DNA from: Chara braunii | Taxonomy: Eukaryota > Streptophyta > Charophyceae > Charales > Characeae | Direction of reading: 5' to 3' | Length of the DNA stretch: 47,041 bases | Assembly: GCA_003427395.1 (NCBI GenBank) | Contig: BFEA01000809.1 | Location: forward strand, 303,793 to 350,833 | Shown: in pieces, positions 8,680-19,589 of the stretch | Position numbering within the stretch: position 1 is the first letter of the stretch | Layout: each line of letters begins with the position of its first letter | Position numbers and translations under genes: made by a program | The notes under the pieces: generated by a model | What the model was told of the DNA's origin: nothing | Seen by the model: the letters and a program-made list of their open reading frames with translations, nothing else | Databases searched by the model: none

Positions 8680-9958
8680 TGTACTAACCCATGCCATATG
8701 TCTCGTGGAAAGATTGAGGGCCAACTCGACCGCCCTCCACCCAGGCAGAAACAAGGGAAAAAGGACCCCACACGAGGACTCAGGGCCTGGACGTGTGGCA
8801 GTTGACTTTGGTCAATTGTCGAGATCCCAACAGTCAAAGTCCAAAGGTACCTAGCCCGGGCCGTTGGTCAAGCACACACACTTGTTTGTATGTAGGTACC
8901 CAGACAACATCAGGTCCAAAGGAGAAGTCTGCAACTGCACTATGAGTCAATCTGGACAACTGTGGGGAAAGCACCCTTGGCCAGACAACCTCGACAATTG
9001 CTACTTAAGGCCGGCCTCGAGTGAGTCAAGAATTCAGTCTTGCTATGCTGTTTTGACGCTTGCTCGACTTTGACTAGACGTTGGTATTATGCTGGCTCGA
9101 CGCTGGCTGAACGCTGGCTGTGCATTGGCAATGGAAACGACGGCACGAGGTGGAGGCAGCATGCTGGCGCTTTTTGCATTGTGCGCCAGGCTTGTTGAGG
9201 TGGCATGCTGATGTGGCGCTACCTGTGGTCTACATGGCATGCTGATGTGGCGCTACCTTTGGTCTACATTGCATGCTGATGTGGCGCTACCTCTGGTGTA
9301 CATGGCATGCTGATGTGGCGCTACCTCCGGTCTACATTGCATGCTGATGTGGCGCTACCTCTAGTCTACATTGCATGCTGATGTGGCGCTACCTCTGGTC
9401 TACATTGCATGCTGACGTGGCGTTGCCTCTGGTCTATATTGCATGCTGACATGGCGCTACCTTTGGTCTACATTGTTGATGTGGCGCTGCCACTGGTCTC
9501 CATCGATGATGTGGTATATGCCACTTGTTTTGACTATTGATGTGACATTGTCCACGCTGTCTACATGAGGTGACTGGTTGCGAGGAGGAAGATCGGAATA
9601 TGTGGATGAAGGAGGTCGGGTACTCACCTGAGGTTGACGCCGACACTGGGATCGATTATGTCTTCATGGTCTTCACGACATTAAGTGTCACGTGGCATTA
9701 TTGTGTGTGATCAGGAATAAACTTATTATCATTGTTGACTTGGAGAGGGAAGAAGCCCGGCGAGGGAGAGGGGTCCGAAGGGATTATTACTGTGTAATCT
9801 TTCATCTTCTCCTTTGTCTATTCCCCCTCCATTCTCTTCTTTGATGGTAATGAGATACTGTTTGAGATATCACTTCACGATTTGGAGACTTTGATGCAGA
9901 TAATGAGACTACTGATGTTTGACGACTTCTGAGCATCTACCAGACTGGGTTCATTACA
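8680..9958 (+). repeat. 5' LTR of gypsy-1
   Basis: 1,279 bp, starting TGTACTAACCCATGCCATAT and ending TGGGTTCATTACA. It aligns along its length with 16,323-17,569. It has a stretch of about 50 bases near the 3' end (about 9879-9930) that the other LTR lacks. It contains a 34-bp tandem array. Confidence 0.93.
9204..9480 (+). repeat. 34-bp tandem array in the 5' LTR
   Basis: The unit, roughly CATGCTGATGTGGCGCTACC plus CTCTGGTCTACATTG, begins at 9204, 9238 and then about every 34 bases for about eight copies. The units are contiguous and degenerate, so this is a minisatellite and not a spaced repeat array. Confidence 0.9.
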
Positions 9959-9961
9959 ATT

Positions 9962-9973
9962 TGGTATCAGAGA
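9962..9973 (+). other. Primer-binding site, initiator-methionine tRNA type
   Basis: TGGTATCAGAGA begins three bases after the LTR end. The first 11 bases, TGGTATCAGAG, complement the 3' end of plant initiator tRNA-Met, the usual primer of this class of element. It fixes the element orientation as plus. Confidence 0.9.
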
Positions 9974-9979
9974 TAACTT

Positions 9980-10826
9980 GCATCGCAATCTGCTGTCTGC
10001 TGTCAAGTGCTGACGTGGCACCCAGGTAAGTGGGAAGTGCCGCATGTGCAAAACGAAATGCGTTTATTAACGCACGCGGTTACACCGTAAGTCTAAACAT
10101 TATAGTATTGCATGTGCGAGCAGCTGTCCCTTGAAGATGATGACGAGGCTACAGATTTCAAGATACCGATAAGAGTTTCGTTGGCAATGTGCTGGTGTGG
10201 CGCTGGTGTTGAGAGAGATTGGTACGCTGATGTGGCACATTGTTTATATCGCATGCAGGGCATGGTCTGACGTGGCACGTACCTGTGTCGCTATTGCTTG
10301 TTGTTGATGTGTTGACATGGTATGCTGGTGTTGAGTGTATGGTAGACCTGCATTGCTGACGTGGCATCCCTCCTAGTAGATCTTTCACGTCCTTGTTGCT
10401 GACGTGGCAAAAGTGTTGCGTTGGCATGCCAGGGGTGACACGCGGCATGCAAAGACTGTACACTTGTTGTTGAGGGTCACATTGTTTCTGCAGATGATAA
10501 AGTAGAAGCTAACCATTCATTGTATTGTTTTGCTGACTTTTCTACTCACCTATTATCTGTTTTGTGGATGTTGTGTGTACTCACAAGTGTATTGTTGTCT
10601 TGATCACACTGCCCATGGTTGCGGTACCTGTAGCTGTAGGACATCATCACATAGGAAACAAACAACAAGTTTGACTTAGAAATTGATTGAGAATCTGTTT
10701 TTTTGTACTTGTCTTGCTTACTTATTGCTGTAGAAGTTGCGTGTGTCGTGGGATTTATTATCGTCTTCTGATTTTATTTATTATGCGGCATCTACACGTG
10801 TGGAAAAATGAACTCCCTCCGGATGT
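9980..10826 (+). other. gypsy-1 leader (untranslated)
   Basis: The stretch between the primer-binding site and gag. It contains more GCTGATGTGGCA/GCTGACGTGGCA motifs, related to the LTR tandem unit, but no coding domain. Confidence 0.6.
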
Positions 10827-12660
10827 ATGTTTGACGCAGTTTATATTCCTCTTCTCTTCTTCCCTATTCATCTCATAGTCTATGTCGATGAAGAAGGGGG
10901 GGAATTAAAGACCCGTAGGCAAATAGATGCAAGAAAGAAAATTTTAATTGGTCTTCTCCATCAGTTTCTTGGTGAAGTACACGGTGCCGGTCCAGAGATT
11001 GAACAGAGGATCCATGACCAGTTCAATCTGCAAACTGCAGAAAGTGATTTGCAAGCCGCGGATACTGCTGTTCAATCAATAGAGACCGGTAAGAAGGTCG
11101 ATGACCTCATAAAGCAAGGACGAATAGTCCTTGACCGGTATGTCGTCGAGGGATTTGCCAAGATAGAACATGAAAGAAAGAAGAGAAGAGAAAAAAAAAA
11201 AAAAAGTAGGATCACAACCGTATGTTGAGGTGATGGAGGAAAATATCCGACAACTATAAAACACTTTAAGCGAAGAAAGAAGAAAGATCGCGGAGTTCCG
11301 AAGAATACAAGAAGCACAAGAAGAAGAAGAACGACTAATGAATGAATTAAGACAAAGATTTCATTATGAGGAAGCAGGCAGCGAGTTTGCATCCATCCTT
11401 CAATCAATCATGATCTATCTTGTTTCTCTTGGAAAGAAGATTGACAGTAACACTGCCTCGTTAGAGACAGTGACCAGACTCTTAAAGAGAAAGGACAAGG
11501 TAGGACTTGAGAAGGCGACCAGGGGGAGTTAGCAAAGCAGGAACCCCAAGAGAAATTAATGAAGGATGGCATGAAGCGAGCTATGCTAGACAAAGGCGAA
11601 GGTTGTAAAAAAAAAACTGCCAGACCGGTTGAGAAGAAAGAAGAACCCACCAAGAAAGAGAAACCGGTCAAAGAAGCGGAGAAGCCGAAAAAGAAAGAAA
11701 AAGTCAAAATGAAATTGTCGTTTACGTATAACAACAAGAAGGACGAAAACTTGTTGTTATGGATTGCTGAAATCCAGACTTATTGTAGCACTGCACTCAT
11801 TAAGCTTGAAAGTTGGGTTGCTTTCTCTACGTCTTGTCTCGGAGGAGTAGCCAAGGATTGGGTGCTGGCAGAAGCCAATGCTGCTGGTTTTGAGGATATC
11901 GGTGATTGGGCTAAGACCCTTGACCTCAAGCATTTTCCCCAAAAAATCAAGGAGAGATTTTTTGACAAGACGAGGACCGATAAGGCCTTCGACGAACTCA
12001 CCACCATTAACCAAAAACGTTGGACTTCAATTGATGCTTTGTCGTATGAAGTTGATCGTCTCTTGCAGGTACCTGAACTAAACCTTCAGGATAAACAGGT
12101 TCTATATATCTATTCATGCGCCTTGCCTGAGCCCATTCGTGGACAACTCGTGGCAGAGGCGAAGTCTGGTAAGTAGAACTATCGGCAATTTCGTGATCTC
12201 GCTCTCTAGAGAGAGCAAATGACCATTCAGGTAAAAAAGTCTTATGCTTCAATGGTAAAGTAAGGACCGGTTGGTGAGTATGGGAAGCGGGTCCTCTTGC
12301 GGCAAAAGTGTCAGGACCATATATTGGTTATTTTTAATGATGATACAGTAGAGAAGTTACCTCTTGATGCGTCTGAGGGAGAGGAGGTAACGACAACAGT
12401 GAGTCCGGGAAGCGTGACGTCACTGCTGTCATGGCCAACAAGGGAGACCGGAGTTAGTGAAAGAAGAAGAGGAGGCCACGATCGTTCCCTAAGCATCCCG
12501 ACATAGCATTCGGGAGACCTTGGGAGAAAATGAACATGACTCGAGAGGAGTGGCAGTCCAACATGAACAATTGTCAGTGCCTCAAGCATGACACCGTGGG
12601 GCATGTGATAGCCTGGTGCCCACTTATTTGTAACCCAAAAGCGAGCAGCCAGTAGGAGTA
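10827..12660 (+). pseudogene. gag of gypsy-1 (capsid and degenerate zinc knuckle)
   Basis: Gag packages the element RNA into virus-like particles. The reading is broken into at least three frames: 10,827-11,228, a helical stretch near 11,338-11,532, and 11,559-12,176. The last starts with a lysine/glutamate-rich segment and continues into a retrotransposon-gag capsid domain (LLWIAEIQTYCSTALI, GVAKDWVLAEA, FFDKTRTDKAFDELTTI, ELNLQDKQVLYIYSCALPEP). Downstream at 12,578-12,619 is a C-x2-H-x4-H-x4-C motif, a zinc knuckle whose second cysteine is histidine. Pol follows. The breaks make it non-functional; the family assignment is firm from the capsid block and its position. Confidence 0.82.
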
Positions 12661-12894
12661 GCATTTGCTCCTACTAAGTTGAAGGGATTAGACGAAGAAA
12701 AGGAAAGACGCCTATAACACCTTCTACCCCTTTGACCCTTTTAAGGCAGAGGATGACTCTTCTTCCGCCCGTCGTCCAGACCACCTGACGCTGTACTTTG
12801 TTCTGTCTCACTGGACAATTCCCTTTACGAGTTCGACAATGAACTTATAGCACTATAGAGTTCGTGGGTGAAGAAAGCTAAGTCTAAGGGTGAG

Positions 12895-13196
12895 TTGATG
12901 ATCGCAGATATAGAGATTGCGCACATGTGAGTAGGTGCCCTGTTAGATCCAGGATCGACGAGGTCTTATATCTCAGAGAAGGCAATTCGTAAATTGCATC
13001 TGGGAATGAAGGTAAAAAACTTACCTCGACCTATTATGTCTATACTAGCTGACAAGACTACGATCACTGTTTCTCAATACATCGATCATGTTAAGTGTTA
13101 TTTCACGACGAAGGAAGGGAAGAAGATCCTACATGAAGTATCCTTCCTAATCGAGAAGAACTTACCTTTTGATATAATTTTGGGTGGAAGTTAAAT
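12895..13196 (+). pseudogene. Aspartic protease domain of gypsy-1
   Basis: Retropepsin-type protease that would process the Gag-Pol polyprotein. The active-site region reads ALLDPGSTRSYIS at about 12,937-12,975, with DPG in place of the usual D-S/T-G. A later LPFDIILGG block (about 13,165-13,191) matches the flap-to-end ILG motif. A TGA stop lies just before the active site (12,928-12,930), in the same frame as the domain. Confidence 0.8.
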
Positions 13197-13318
13197 TCAA
13201 AGATAAGATTGTCAAACTCAAGGACGAAAAGTCCAAATTACGCGCTATAAAGTTATATCATAGATCTGACTCTGACTCTATCTTGTCTTTCTTCTGTATG
13301 AGTTACCCAACTTTCTGA

Positions 13319-14770
13319 TTGATGGTAGTAAAGAAGAAGTTGAATCAGGAGGTGATGATGATGCTTGTCAAGCGAGTCGGTGAGTGTTTCTCATCCTATC
13401 TACCTTCTATCAAAAAACTTCTTGATGAATACAAGGACTTGCAAATTGAGCCGACGGGGATTATTGAGCGTGCTATTAAGCACACAACCGAGATTATTCC
13501 CCGAGGCAAAATCCCCAAGAGTCTCATTTATCGAGTGTCTCCCAAGGAACTTGAGGAACTTGAGGAAATTCGAAAGCAATTACAAGAACTTACTTACAAG
13601 GGATGGATTCGCCCTACCTCATCTCCTTATGGTGCGCCTGTCTTATTTGTGCCCAAAAAGGAAGGTGAACTTCGTTTATGTATAATTATCGTGGGTTGAA
13701 CCCCGTCACTGTAAAAAACGCAGAGCCTCTTCCACGCATTGACAATCCATTGGATCAGTTGTAGGGGTGCAAATACTTAAGCAAAATTGATCTCAAGTCT
13801 GGGTACCACCAAATCGAGGTGGTCCCTGAGGATCAACACAAAACGACATTCCGAACCAGGTATGATCACTACGAGTTCGTGGTTATGCCTTTTGGTTTGA
13901 CCAACGCATCTGCGACCTTCCAAAGGTCAATGAACGAGTTGTTTCGACAATGGGTCGAGCAATTCGTAGTAGTTTATCTCGACGATATTTTCGTGTACAG
14001 TAAGGCACTACAAGATCACAAAAAACAAATATGAATGGTCTTGCAGAAGTTGTGCGAGGACAACTTCAAACTAAATCCAAAGAAGTTTGAGTTTGCTAAG
14101 CCTGAAGTCTTGTACTTAGGGCATATAGTGAACGAAGAAGGACTAAGGCTTGAAGAAAAGAAGATTACATCAATAAGAGACTGACCACAACCTAAGATCA
14201 TGACTGAACTAAAATCTTTTCTAGGACTTGCTAGCTACTATAGAAAGTTCGTAAGAAACTTCTCATTGATAGTTGTTCCTATGAAAAGACTGCTGAAAAA
14301 GGAAAGCCTTGATTGTAAGACAAAGATTGTGAGTCGTCATTTAAAATATTAAAGCATGTTTTGACTCACTACCTTGTTCTAAAGATTGTTGACCCTTCTC
14401 TTCCTTTCATTGTTACGACTGATGCACGTCAATATGAGATTGGGGTTGTGCTACAGCAGGATGACGACAAATGATATAGACCTATCGAGTTTATGTCCAG
14501 AACACTTCCGTAAAAAAAAATGGTCAACTTCACCTATGAAAGGAAACTGTATGCCTTAGTTGCTGCATTAGATACATGAAAGCACTAGTTGTTAGGGAGA
14601 CATTTCACTGTCTACTCTGATCACTCTACTTTGTAGTGGATCAAGACTCAGCCTAAGTTCTTCGATAAGTTGGTAAAGTGGTCCGCTTTCCTTGACACAT
14701 TTTACTTTGAGGTGAAAACCATCAAAGGTAAGTCTAATGTGGTTGCGGATGCCTTGTCGAGGCGTGCAAA
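13319..14770 (+). pseudogene. Reverse transcriptase and RNase H of gypsy-1
   Basis: Copies element RNA into DNA. Visible RT blocks, in order: GWIRPTSSPYGAPVLFVPKK, YRGLN, LSKIDLKSGYHQI, TTFRTRYDHYEFVVMPFGLT NASATFQ, and the catalytic YLDD at 13,975-13,986, then LGHIVNEEGL and SFLGLASYYRKF. RNase H follows from about 14,398 (PFIVTTDARQYEIGVVLQQD, FTVYSDHSTL, NVVADALSRR ending near 14,765). Stops interrupt it at about 13,762, 14,032, 14,182, 14,473, 14,512, 14,576, 14,585 and 14,634. Most can be explained by one C-to-T or G-to-A change in a conserved Gln, Arg or Trp codon. There is also a frameshift near 13,682. It is inactive. Confidence 0.93.
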
Positions 14771-15533
14771 TTTCTTTGAAACCATCGTCTCCAATCTCGA
14801 TATCGAAAATGAACTGAAATACCAGATCCGCCAGGGTTATGGTGATCCTATTTGGGGTCCTATCATTGAGACTCTACGAAAGAACCCTGAGTTGATTCCG
14901 GAATATCGAATGACTGATGGCTTACTCTTCTTGCTGGATAAAACCGAAGAAAGATTATATTTTCCTCATCTAGAATCAATCAAGAGTTTAATCATTGGGG
15001 AATACCATGATGCGGAATGTCACTTTGGTTTTAAGAAGACGCATATTGATGTACGTGAACATTTTGAATGGAAAGGAATGAAGGAAGATGTACTAACATA
15101 TGTGCGGACTTGTCTTGTCTGTCAGAGAAGCAAACCCTCACATGAGAATCCGATAGGACTATTGGGACCACTGCCCATTCCAAGTGAGTCAGGTGATTCT
15201 ATTTCAATTGACTTTATGAATCTCACTAAGATTCGAAACGGCAACAGTCAGGTCATGGTCATTGTGGATAGATTCTCTAAGTATGGTATGTTCATTCTTT
15301 TGCCTGCTGAAGCTAGAATTGAACTAGTCATTCAAAAGTTTCAAATGCGATGGGTCTCTGAGTATGGGTTTCCCAAAACCATCGTATCCGACAAAGATGT
15401 TCGGTTCACCAGTCTACAATGGCCGAAATTGATGGAAGTCTATGAGACCAGGTTAACCATGTCGTCAGACCGACATCCTGAAACAAACGGCCAAAATGAG
15501 CAAATGAATCGTCTCTGCCAACAACTTTTGTGA
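14771..15533 (+). pseudogene. Integrase core of gypsy-1
   Basis: Integrase inserts the cDNA into the genome. The frame stays open from 14,670 to 15,533. The zinc-binding HHCC part is visible as YHDAECHFGF followed by CLVCQRSK. The catalytic triad is present: Asp in SIDFMN (15,210-15,212), Asp in IVSDKDVRF (15,390-15,392) and Glu in GQNEQMNR (15,498-15,500), giving D-x59-D-x35-E as usual for retroviral-type integrases. The frame ends in a TGA. About 250 bases of damaged sequence separate it from the C-terminal part. Confidence 0.95.
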
Positions 15534-16322
15534 ATATATGTCCGTCCTGACTAGATTGATTGGGATGAGAATTTGCCTAAAATTGCTACTGCTTATAATA
15601 ACAGTATACATACTGACATAGGTAGAACGCCTAACGCACTGCATAAAGGATGGAAACCTAGGTGTCCCATTGATGCACTAATCAGGGACCAAATTTAAAG
15701 GCTACCCTCAGGTACGCGCAAATTAACAGTTTTGTACAAAAAAAACATCTAGAAGGTGAAGGAAAACATATAGAAATCCCAACTGCAAATGATAGAACAA
15801 GCTAATAAACATCGTCGTCCTTCACAGTTCCAAAAAGGGAACTTTGTTTGGGTTAAGTCTAAAGAGTTTTCCTTAGAAGAAAATGTGTCTCAGAAACTGC
15901 TACCTGTCTACTACGGACCCTGGAAAGTTCTCAAAGTGATTGGAGGAGAAGATAGACCTTCCTATCGTATAGATGCACCTCCACATCTAAGAACATACCC
16001 TATCTTCCATGCGTCTAAACTGCTACCCTACATAGAAAGTGATAACTTTTCGAATAAACCATCTCCATTTCCACCCTTTATGAATGGAGGCTATGAAGTT
16101 GAAAGGATATTGGAACATGGCTATTTTTCTACTGGTGGTAGAGGACGACCTCAAAAGCAGTACAAGGTAAAGTTCAAGTCCCAACCTCCATCTGAAGCCA
16201 AATGGTTTAGTAGGAAAGAACTCCTACCCACTGCTCCTGACATTGTTGCTACATATGAACATGAGTTAAGTGAGAATCCATATATTTTCTGCGATGGAAC
16301 TCGAAAATCGGGTCGGCAGGAA
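15534..16322 (+). pseudogene. Integrase C-terminus and chromodomain of gypsy-1
   Basis: From 15,789 an open frame gives the GPY/F-type integrase tail (KLLPVYYGPWKVLKVIG, YRIDAPPHLRTYPIFHASKL) and then a chromodomain-like segment (YEVERILEHGYFSTGG, QYKVKFKSQPPSEAKWFSRK). Chromodomains steer this clade of gypsy elements to particular chromatin. Here the middle of the domain (FKSQPPSEAKW) replaces the usual KWKGY-type core, which is normal variation in this clade. The frame runs into the 3' LTR. The region 15,534-15,788 carries stops. Confidence 0.87.
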
Positions 16323-17569
16323 TGTAATAACCCATGCCATATGTCTCATGGAAAGACAGAGGGTCAACTCGGCCGCCCTCAGCCCAGACCGAAACAAGGG
16401 AAAAAGGACCCCACACGAGGACTTAGGGCCTGGACGTGTGGCAGTTGACTTTGGTCAACTGTCTAGATCCCAACAGTCAAAGTCCAAAGGTACCTAGCCC
16501 AGGCTGCTGGTCAACCACACACACTTGTTTGTATGCAGGTACCTAGACAACATCAGGTCCAAGGGCGGCGTCTGCAACTGCACAATCCGGGCCCTCAACT
16601 GTGAGTCAATCTGAACGACTGTGGGGAAAGCACCCGAGGCCAGACAACCTCGACAATTGCTACTTAAGGCCGGCTTCGAGTGAGTCAAGCATTCAGTCTT
16701 GCTGTGTTGTTTTGACGCTGGCTCGACTTTGACTAGACGCTGGTATTATGCAAGCTCGACGCTGGCTAAAAGCTGGCTCTGCATTGGCGATGCGGACGAC
16801 GACATGAGGTGGAGGCAGCATGCTGACGCTTTTTGCATTGTGCGCCAGGCTTGATGAGGTGGCATGCTGATGTGGCGCTACCGCTGGTCTACATGGCATG
16901 CTGATGTGGTGCTACCTCTAGTCTATGTTGCATGCTGATGTGGCGCTACCTCTGGTCTACATGGCATGCTGATGTGGTGCTTTCTTCGGTCTACATTGCA
17001 TGCTAGTGTGGTGCTACCTCTGGTGTACATTGCATGCTGATGTGGCGCTACCTCTGGTCTATATTGCATGCTGACGTGCGCTGCCTCTAGTCTATATTGG
17101 ATGCTGATGTGGCGCTACCTTTGGTCTACATTGCTGATGTGGCACTGCCACTGGTCTCCATTGATGATGTGGTATATGCCACCTATTTTGACTATTAACG
17201 TGGCATTGTCCACGTTATCTACATGAGGTGACTGGTTGCGAGGAGGAGGAAGATCGGGATCTGCGGATAAAGGAGGTCGAGTACTCACCTGAGGTTGATG
17301 TCGTCACTGGAATCTGTTATGTCTCCATGGTCTTCACGAGATTAAGTGTCACATGACACTATTGTGTGTGATCAGGAATAAACTTATAATATTATCATTG
17401 TTGACGTGGAGAAGGAAAAAGCCCGAAGAAGAAGAGGGGTCCGAAGGGATTATTAATGTGTGATCTTTCATCTTCTCCTTTGTCTATTCCCCCTCCACTC
17501 TCTTCTTTGATGGTAATGAGATACTGTTTGAGATGTTACTTGAGTATCTACCAGACTGGGTTCATTACA
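16323..17569 (+). repeat. 3' LTR of gypsy-1
   Basis: 1,247 bp, starting TGTAATAACCCATGCCATAT and ending TGGGTTCATTACA, the partner of 8680-9958. It has a short insertion near 16,583-16,602 relative to the other LTR and lacks about 50 bases before the end. It contains its own 34-bp tandem array (about 16,863-17,140). Confidence 0.93.
16863..17140 (+). repeat. 34-bp tandem array in the 3' LTR
   Basis: Same unit as in the 5' LTR (CATGCTGATGTGGCGCTACC core), about eight degenerate copies from 16,863 and 16,897 onward. One unit near 17,067 has lost a base (GACGTGCGCTG). Confidence 0.88.
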
Positions 17570-17573
17570 AGGG

Positions 17574-17790
17574 GATTAACTGCTCATCAAATCGATTAGG
17601 GGTGATGTATGCGAACAGATGCAAATGAAACCAACGAGTGGGCAGGAATTAAGCAATCCACCAATCAACCTCCTATTTCTCCCCATCGTTGATGAATCAA
17701 ATCACAACGGTCAAAGTCAATAAAATCAATCAAATCAATCATATCAATCAAATCAAACAAATCGAAGTTCCAACCACTCGAGGGGGGGAG
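17574..17790. other. A/T-rich spacer with AATC-type repeats
   Basis: Between gypsy-1 and the antisense LINE remnant. It includes an imperfect (AATCAATCA)n stretch at about 17,718-17,764. No gene. Confidence 0.6.
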
Positions 17791-17794
17791 TGTG

Positions 17795-19580
17795 GTATCC
17801 TCTCTCCATAGGAAAGCGAACACTTGTTTTTTGAGTGCTTTGAGAGATGCCTCACTTAGTGGCTATATGACCAATTTATATCATAGGGCAGCCAGCACGA
17901 CAATATTGATGACCCGAGCCCTTCCAAAAAGTGAGATGTGCTTGTTGCTCTATTGGGCCAATTTGGAGAGTGTTGCAATCCTAAACCATTCGTCGTTTGT
18001 GGCTGGCTTGCCTTGCACCGTTATGGATACACCCAGGATCTGAACTGGAGCCCCCGGTAGGAGCCTCATGATGTTTGCTGCCTCCCAAGGGCGTCCTTAT
18101 TGACGATGCAACCACCTTCCTCGTGTTTTGTACACCCAGTTAACTGTCATGTCAGATAGTTTACAAAAGTGGTCCATCACCCTTTGAATTTCTTTCGTAT
18201 TCTGGGGGCTGGTTTCTACCACTATGGTGAGGCCATCAACTAACAAAAAAAATATCGAGATGGTGTGCTCTAGGATTTGTGAAATCTTGATCCTCCGGAG
18301 GTCCTTGTTATATCCGAAGTTGGCCGATAAGGCCTTTATAATGACCAGGAACAACAAAGGGGTTATTGGGTCATCATGCTTGGCCGAGCACTAAAGTCTA
18401 ATTTCTAGCGCCAAAGAGTTAACCAGTACTCGGGTGGTGGCATTGGAATGCAGAATGCGCACCCATTTTTGGGAATTGAGGGGCAAAATTCAATTTTTCT
18501 AAGCTTTTCTCAAGGAATACCCAGTCCATGTTGTCGTAGGCCTTCTCAAAGTCAATGAAGAGCATTGAAGATGAAGGTCGCATTTTATTTAGTTTGGCTC
18601 GAGAGTCGAATCACCTCATTGACAAGGGGAATATTCGTTGGAATATTCCAACTACGTACAAAACCGGTCTTGGGACGGGTGAATGACATCATCCATCACC
18701 TTCATCATCCGGTTAGCCAGTACCTTGGCGAACATTTTATATACTAGCGTCAAGAGAGTGACGGGTCTGTAATTCCCTATCTATAGTTTATCCCCTTTCT
18801 TGTAGAAAAGAAACAACATTCCTTGTCCTACCATCCCCCCCAATCGCTTATTGTCCCATACTGCCTTATAAAACCGCATTAGATCAGGGGAGAGGACGAG
18901 CCACATCATCTTAAAAATGTCCTTGGGAAAGTCGTCTATGCCTTTTTTTCCCCCTTCCTCAACGCCCTCCATCCCTCGTCCTTAGTGGCTTCTAAATCTG
19001 CTCCTACTGCCGGGGGTCACTTTGCTCTCTAGGGGTTGAAGGAAGTCCTCAATATTCCGTTGTCGAGACCCCTCAAGGGGGTCGGGGATTTGTGATGAGA
19101 AGAGGTTTTGAAAAACAATTCGTACGATTTTGCCACCATGTGGGATGGTGGTAGCTACCCCATCATCCCCGACTTCCAGGTCCTGTAGTGCCTTTAGATT
19201 GCACCATCGTTCGTGCGCCGTAGCTAATCCGAAAAAGCATGTGTCAATATCCCCTTTCATGATCCATTTAGCGAGTTCCCCTCTGATTATAATCCCTTGT
19301 CATCTACATGGTGCATAACAAAGCAATTGAGCACGACAATGTTAGATAGTGTCATTGTGAGCATCCAAATTCTCCTGATGTTCCACGATATGATTGATAG
19401 GCCTTCCTTTTCACTTGATCCCATTGATTGGCTATAAGTTCAAAGTATTCACTACATTTCCTTGCTAGGAGGAACGCTTCCACTGAATTTTCGAGTCAAA
19501 GTCTATTTTGAGGCCTTGCGAATATCACCAGACGTCTAGGATGTACAAGTGGAACTATTGCACTTATGAAGATATTGAGC
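17795..19580 (-). pseudogene. LINE reverse transcriptase remnant (LINE-2)
   Basis: Minus-strand non-LTR reverse transcriptase in pieces. From the N-terminal side: IDDFPKDIFKMMWLVLSPDL with MVGQGMLFLFYKKGDKL (18,781-18,972), the thumb-side block QILEHTISIFFLLVDGLTIV, where a degraded catalytic FADD motif is expected, and MTVNWVYKTRGRW (18,097-18,357). Near 17,800-18,050 the frame gives QILGVSITVQGKPATND and RIATLSKLA. These blocks match the order in the plus-strand LINE at 25.2-29.6 kb (VNWVTKTKGWW, ILGIRLTA), so both belong to one LINE group. Multiple stops and frameshifts; the zinc-finger 3' end and the endonuclease were not found. Confidence 0.75.
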
Positions 19581-19589
19581 TTGTAGTAC

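Larger units (their letters stand above)
8676..17573 (+). mobile_element. Full-length, decayed Ty3/gypsy chromodomain retrotransposon (gypsy-1)
   Basis: The element runs from 8680 to 17,569 (8.89 kb). It has two LTRs beginning TGTA and ending ACA, a tRNA-iMet primer-binding site, and gag, protease, RT, RNase H, integrase and chromodomain in the gypsy order. AGGG flanks both ends (8676-8679 and 17,570-17,573), a 4-bp match; the fifth base expected for a gypsy duplication does not match. The LTRs differ by many substitutions and indels and the coding region carries many stops, so it is an old, inactive copy. Confidence 0.92.

Noticed and set aside
9204-9480. CRISPR-like regular repeats
   Set aside because: Units are contiguous 34-mers without unique spacers, lie inside an LTR and occur in both LTRs; the sequence is eukaryotic.
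17781-17800. AGGGGGGGAG followed by TGTGGTATCC, resembling a polypurine tract and LTR start
   Set aside because: The following sequence is an antisense LINE remnant and no partner LTR is present.
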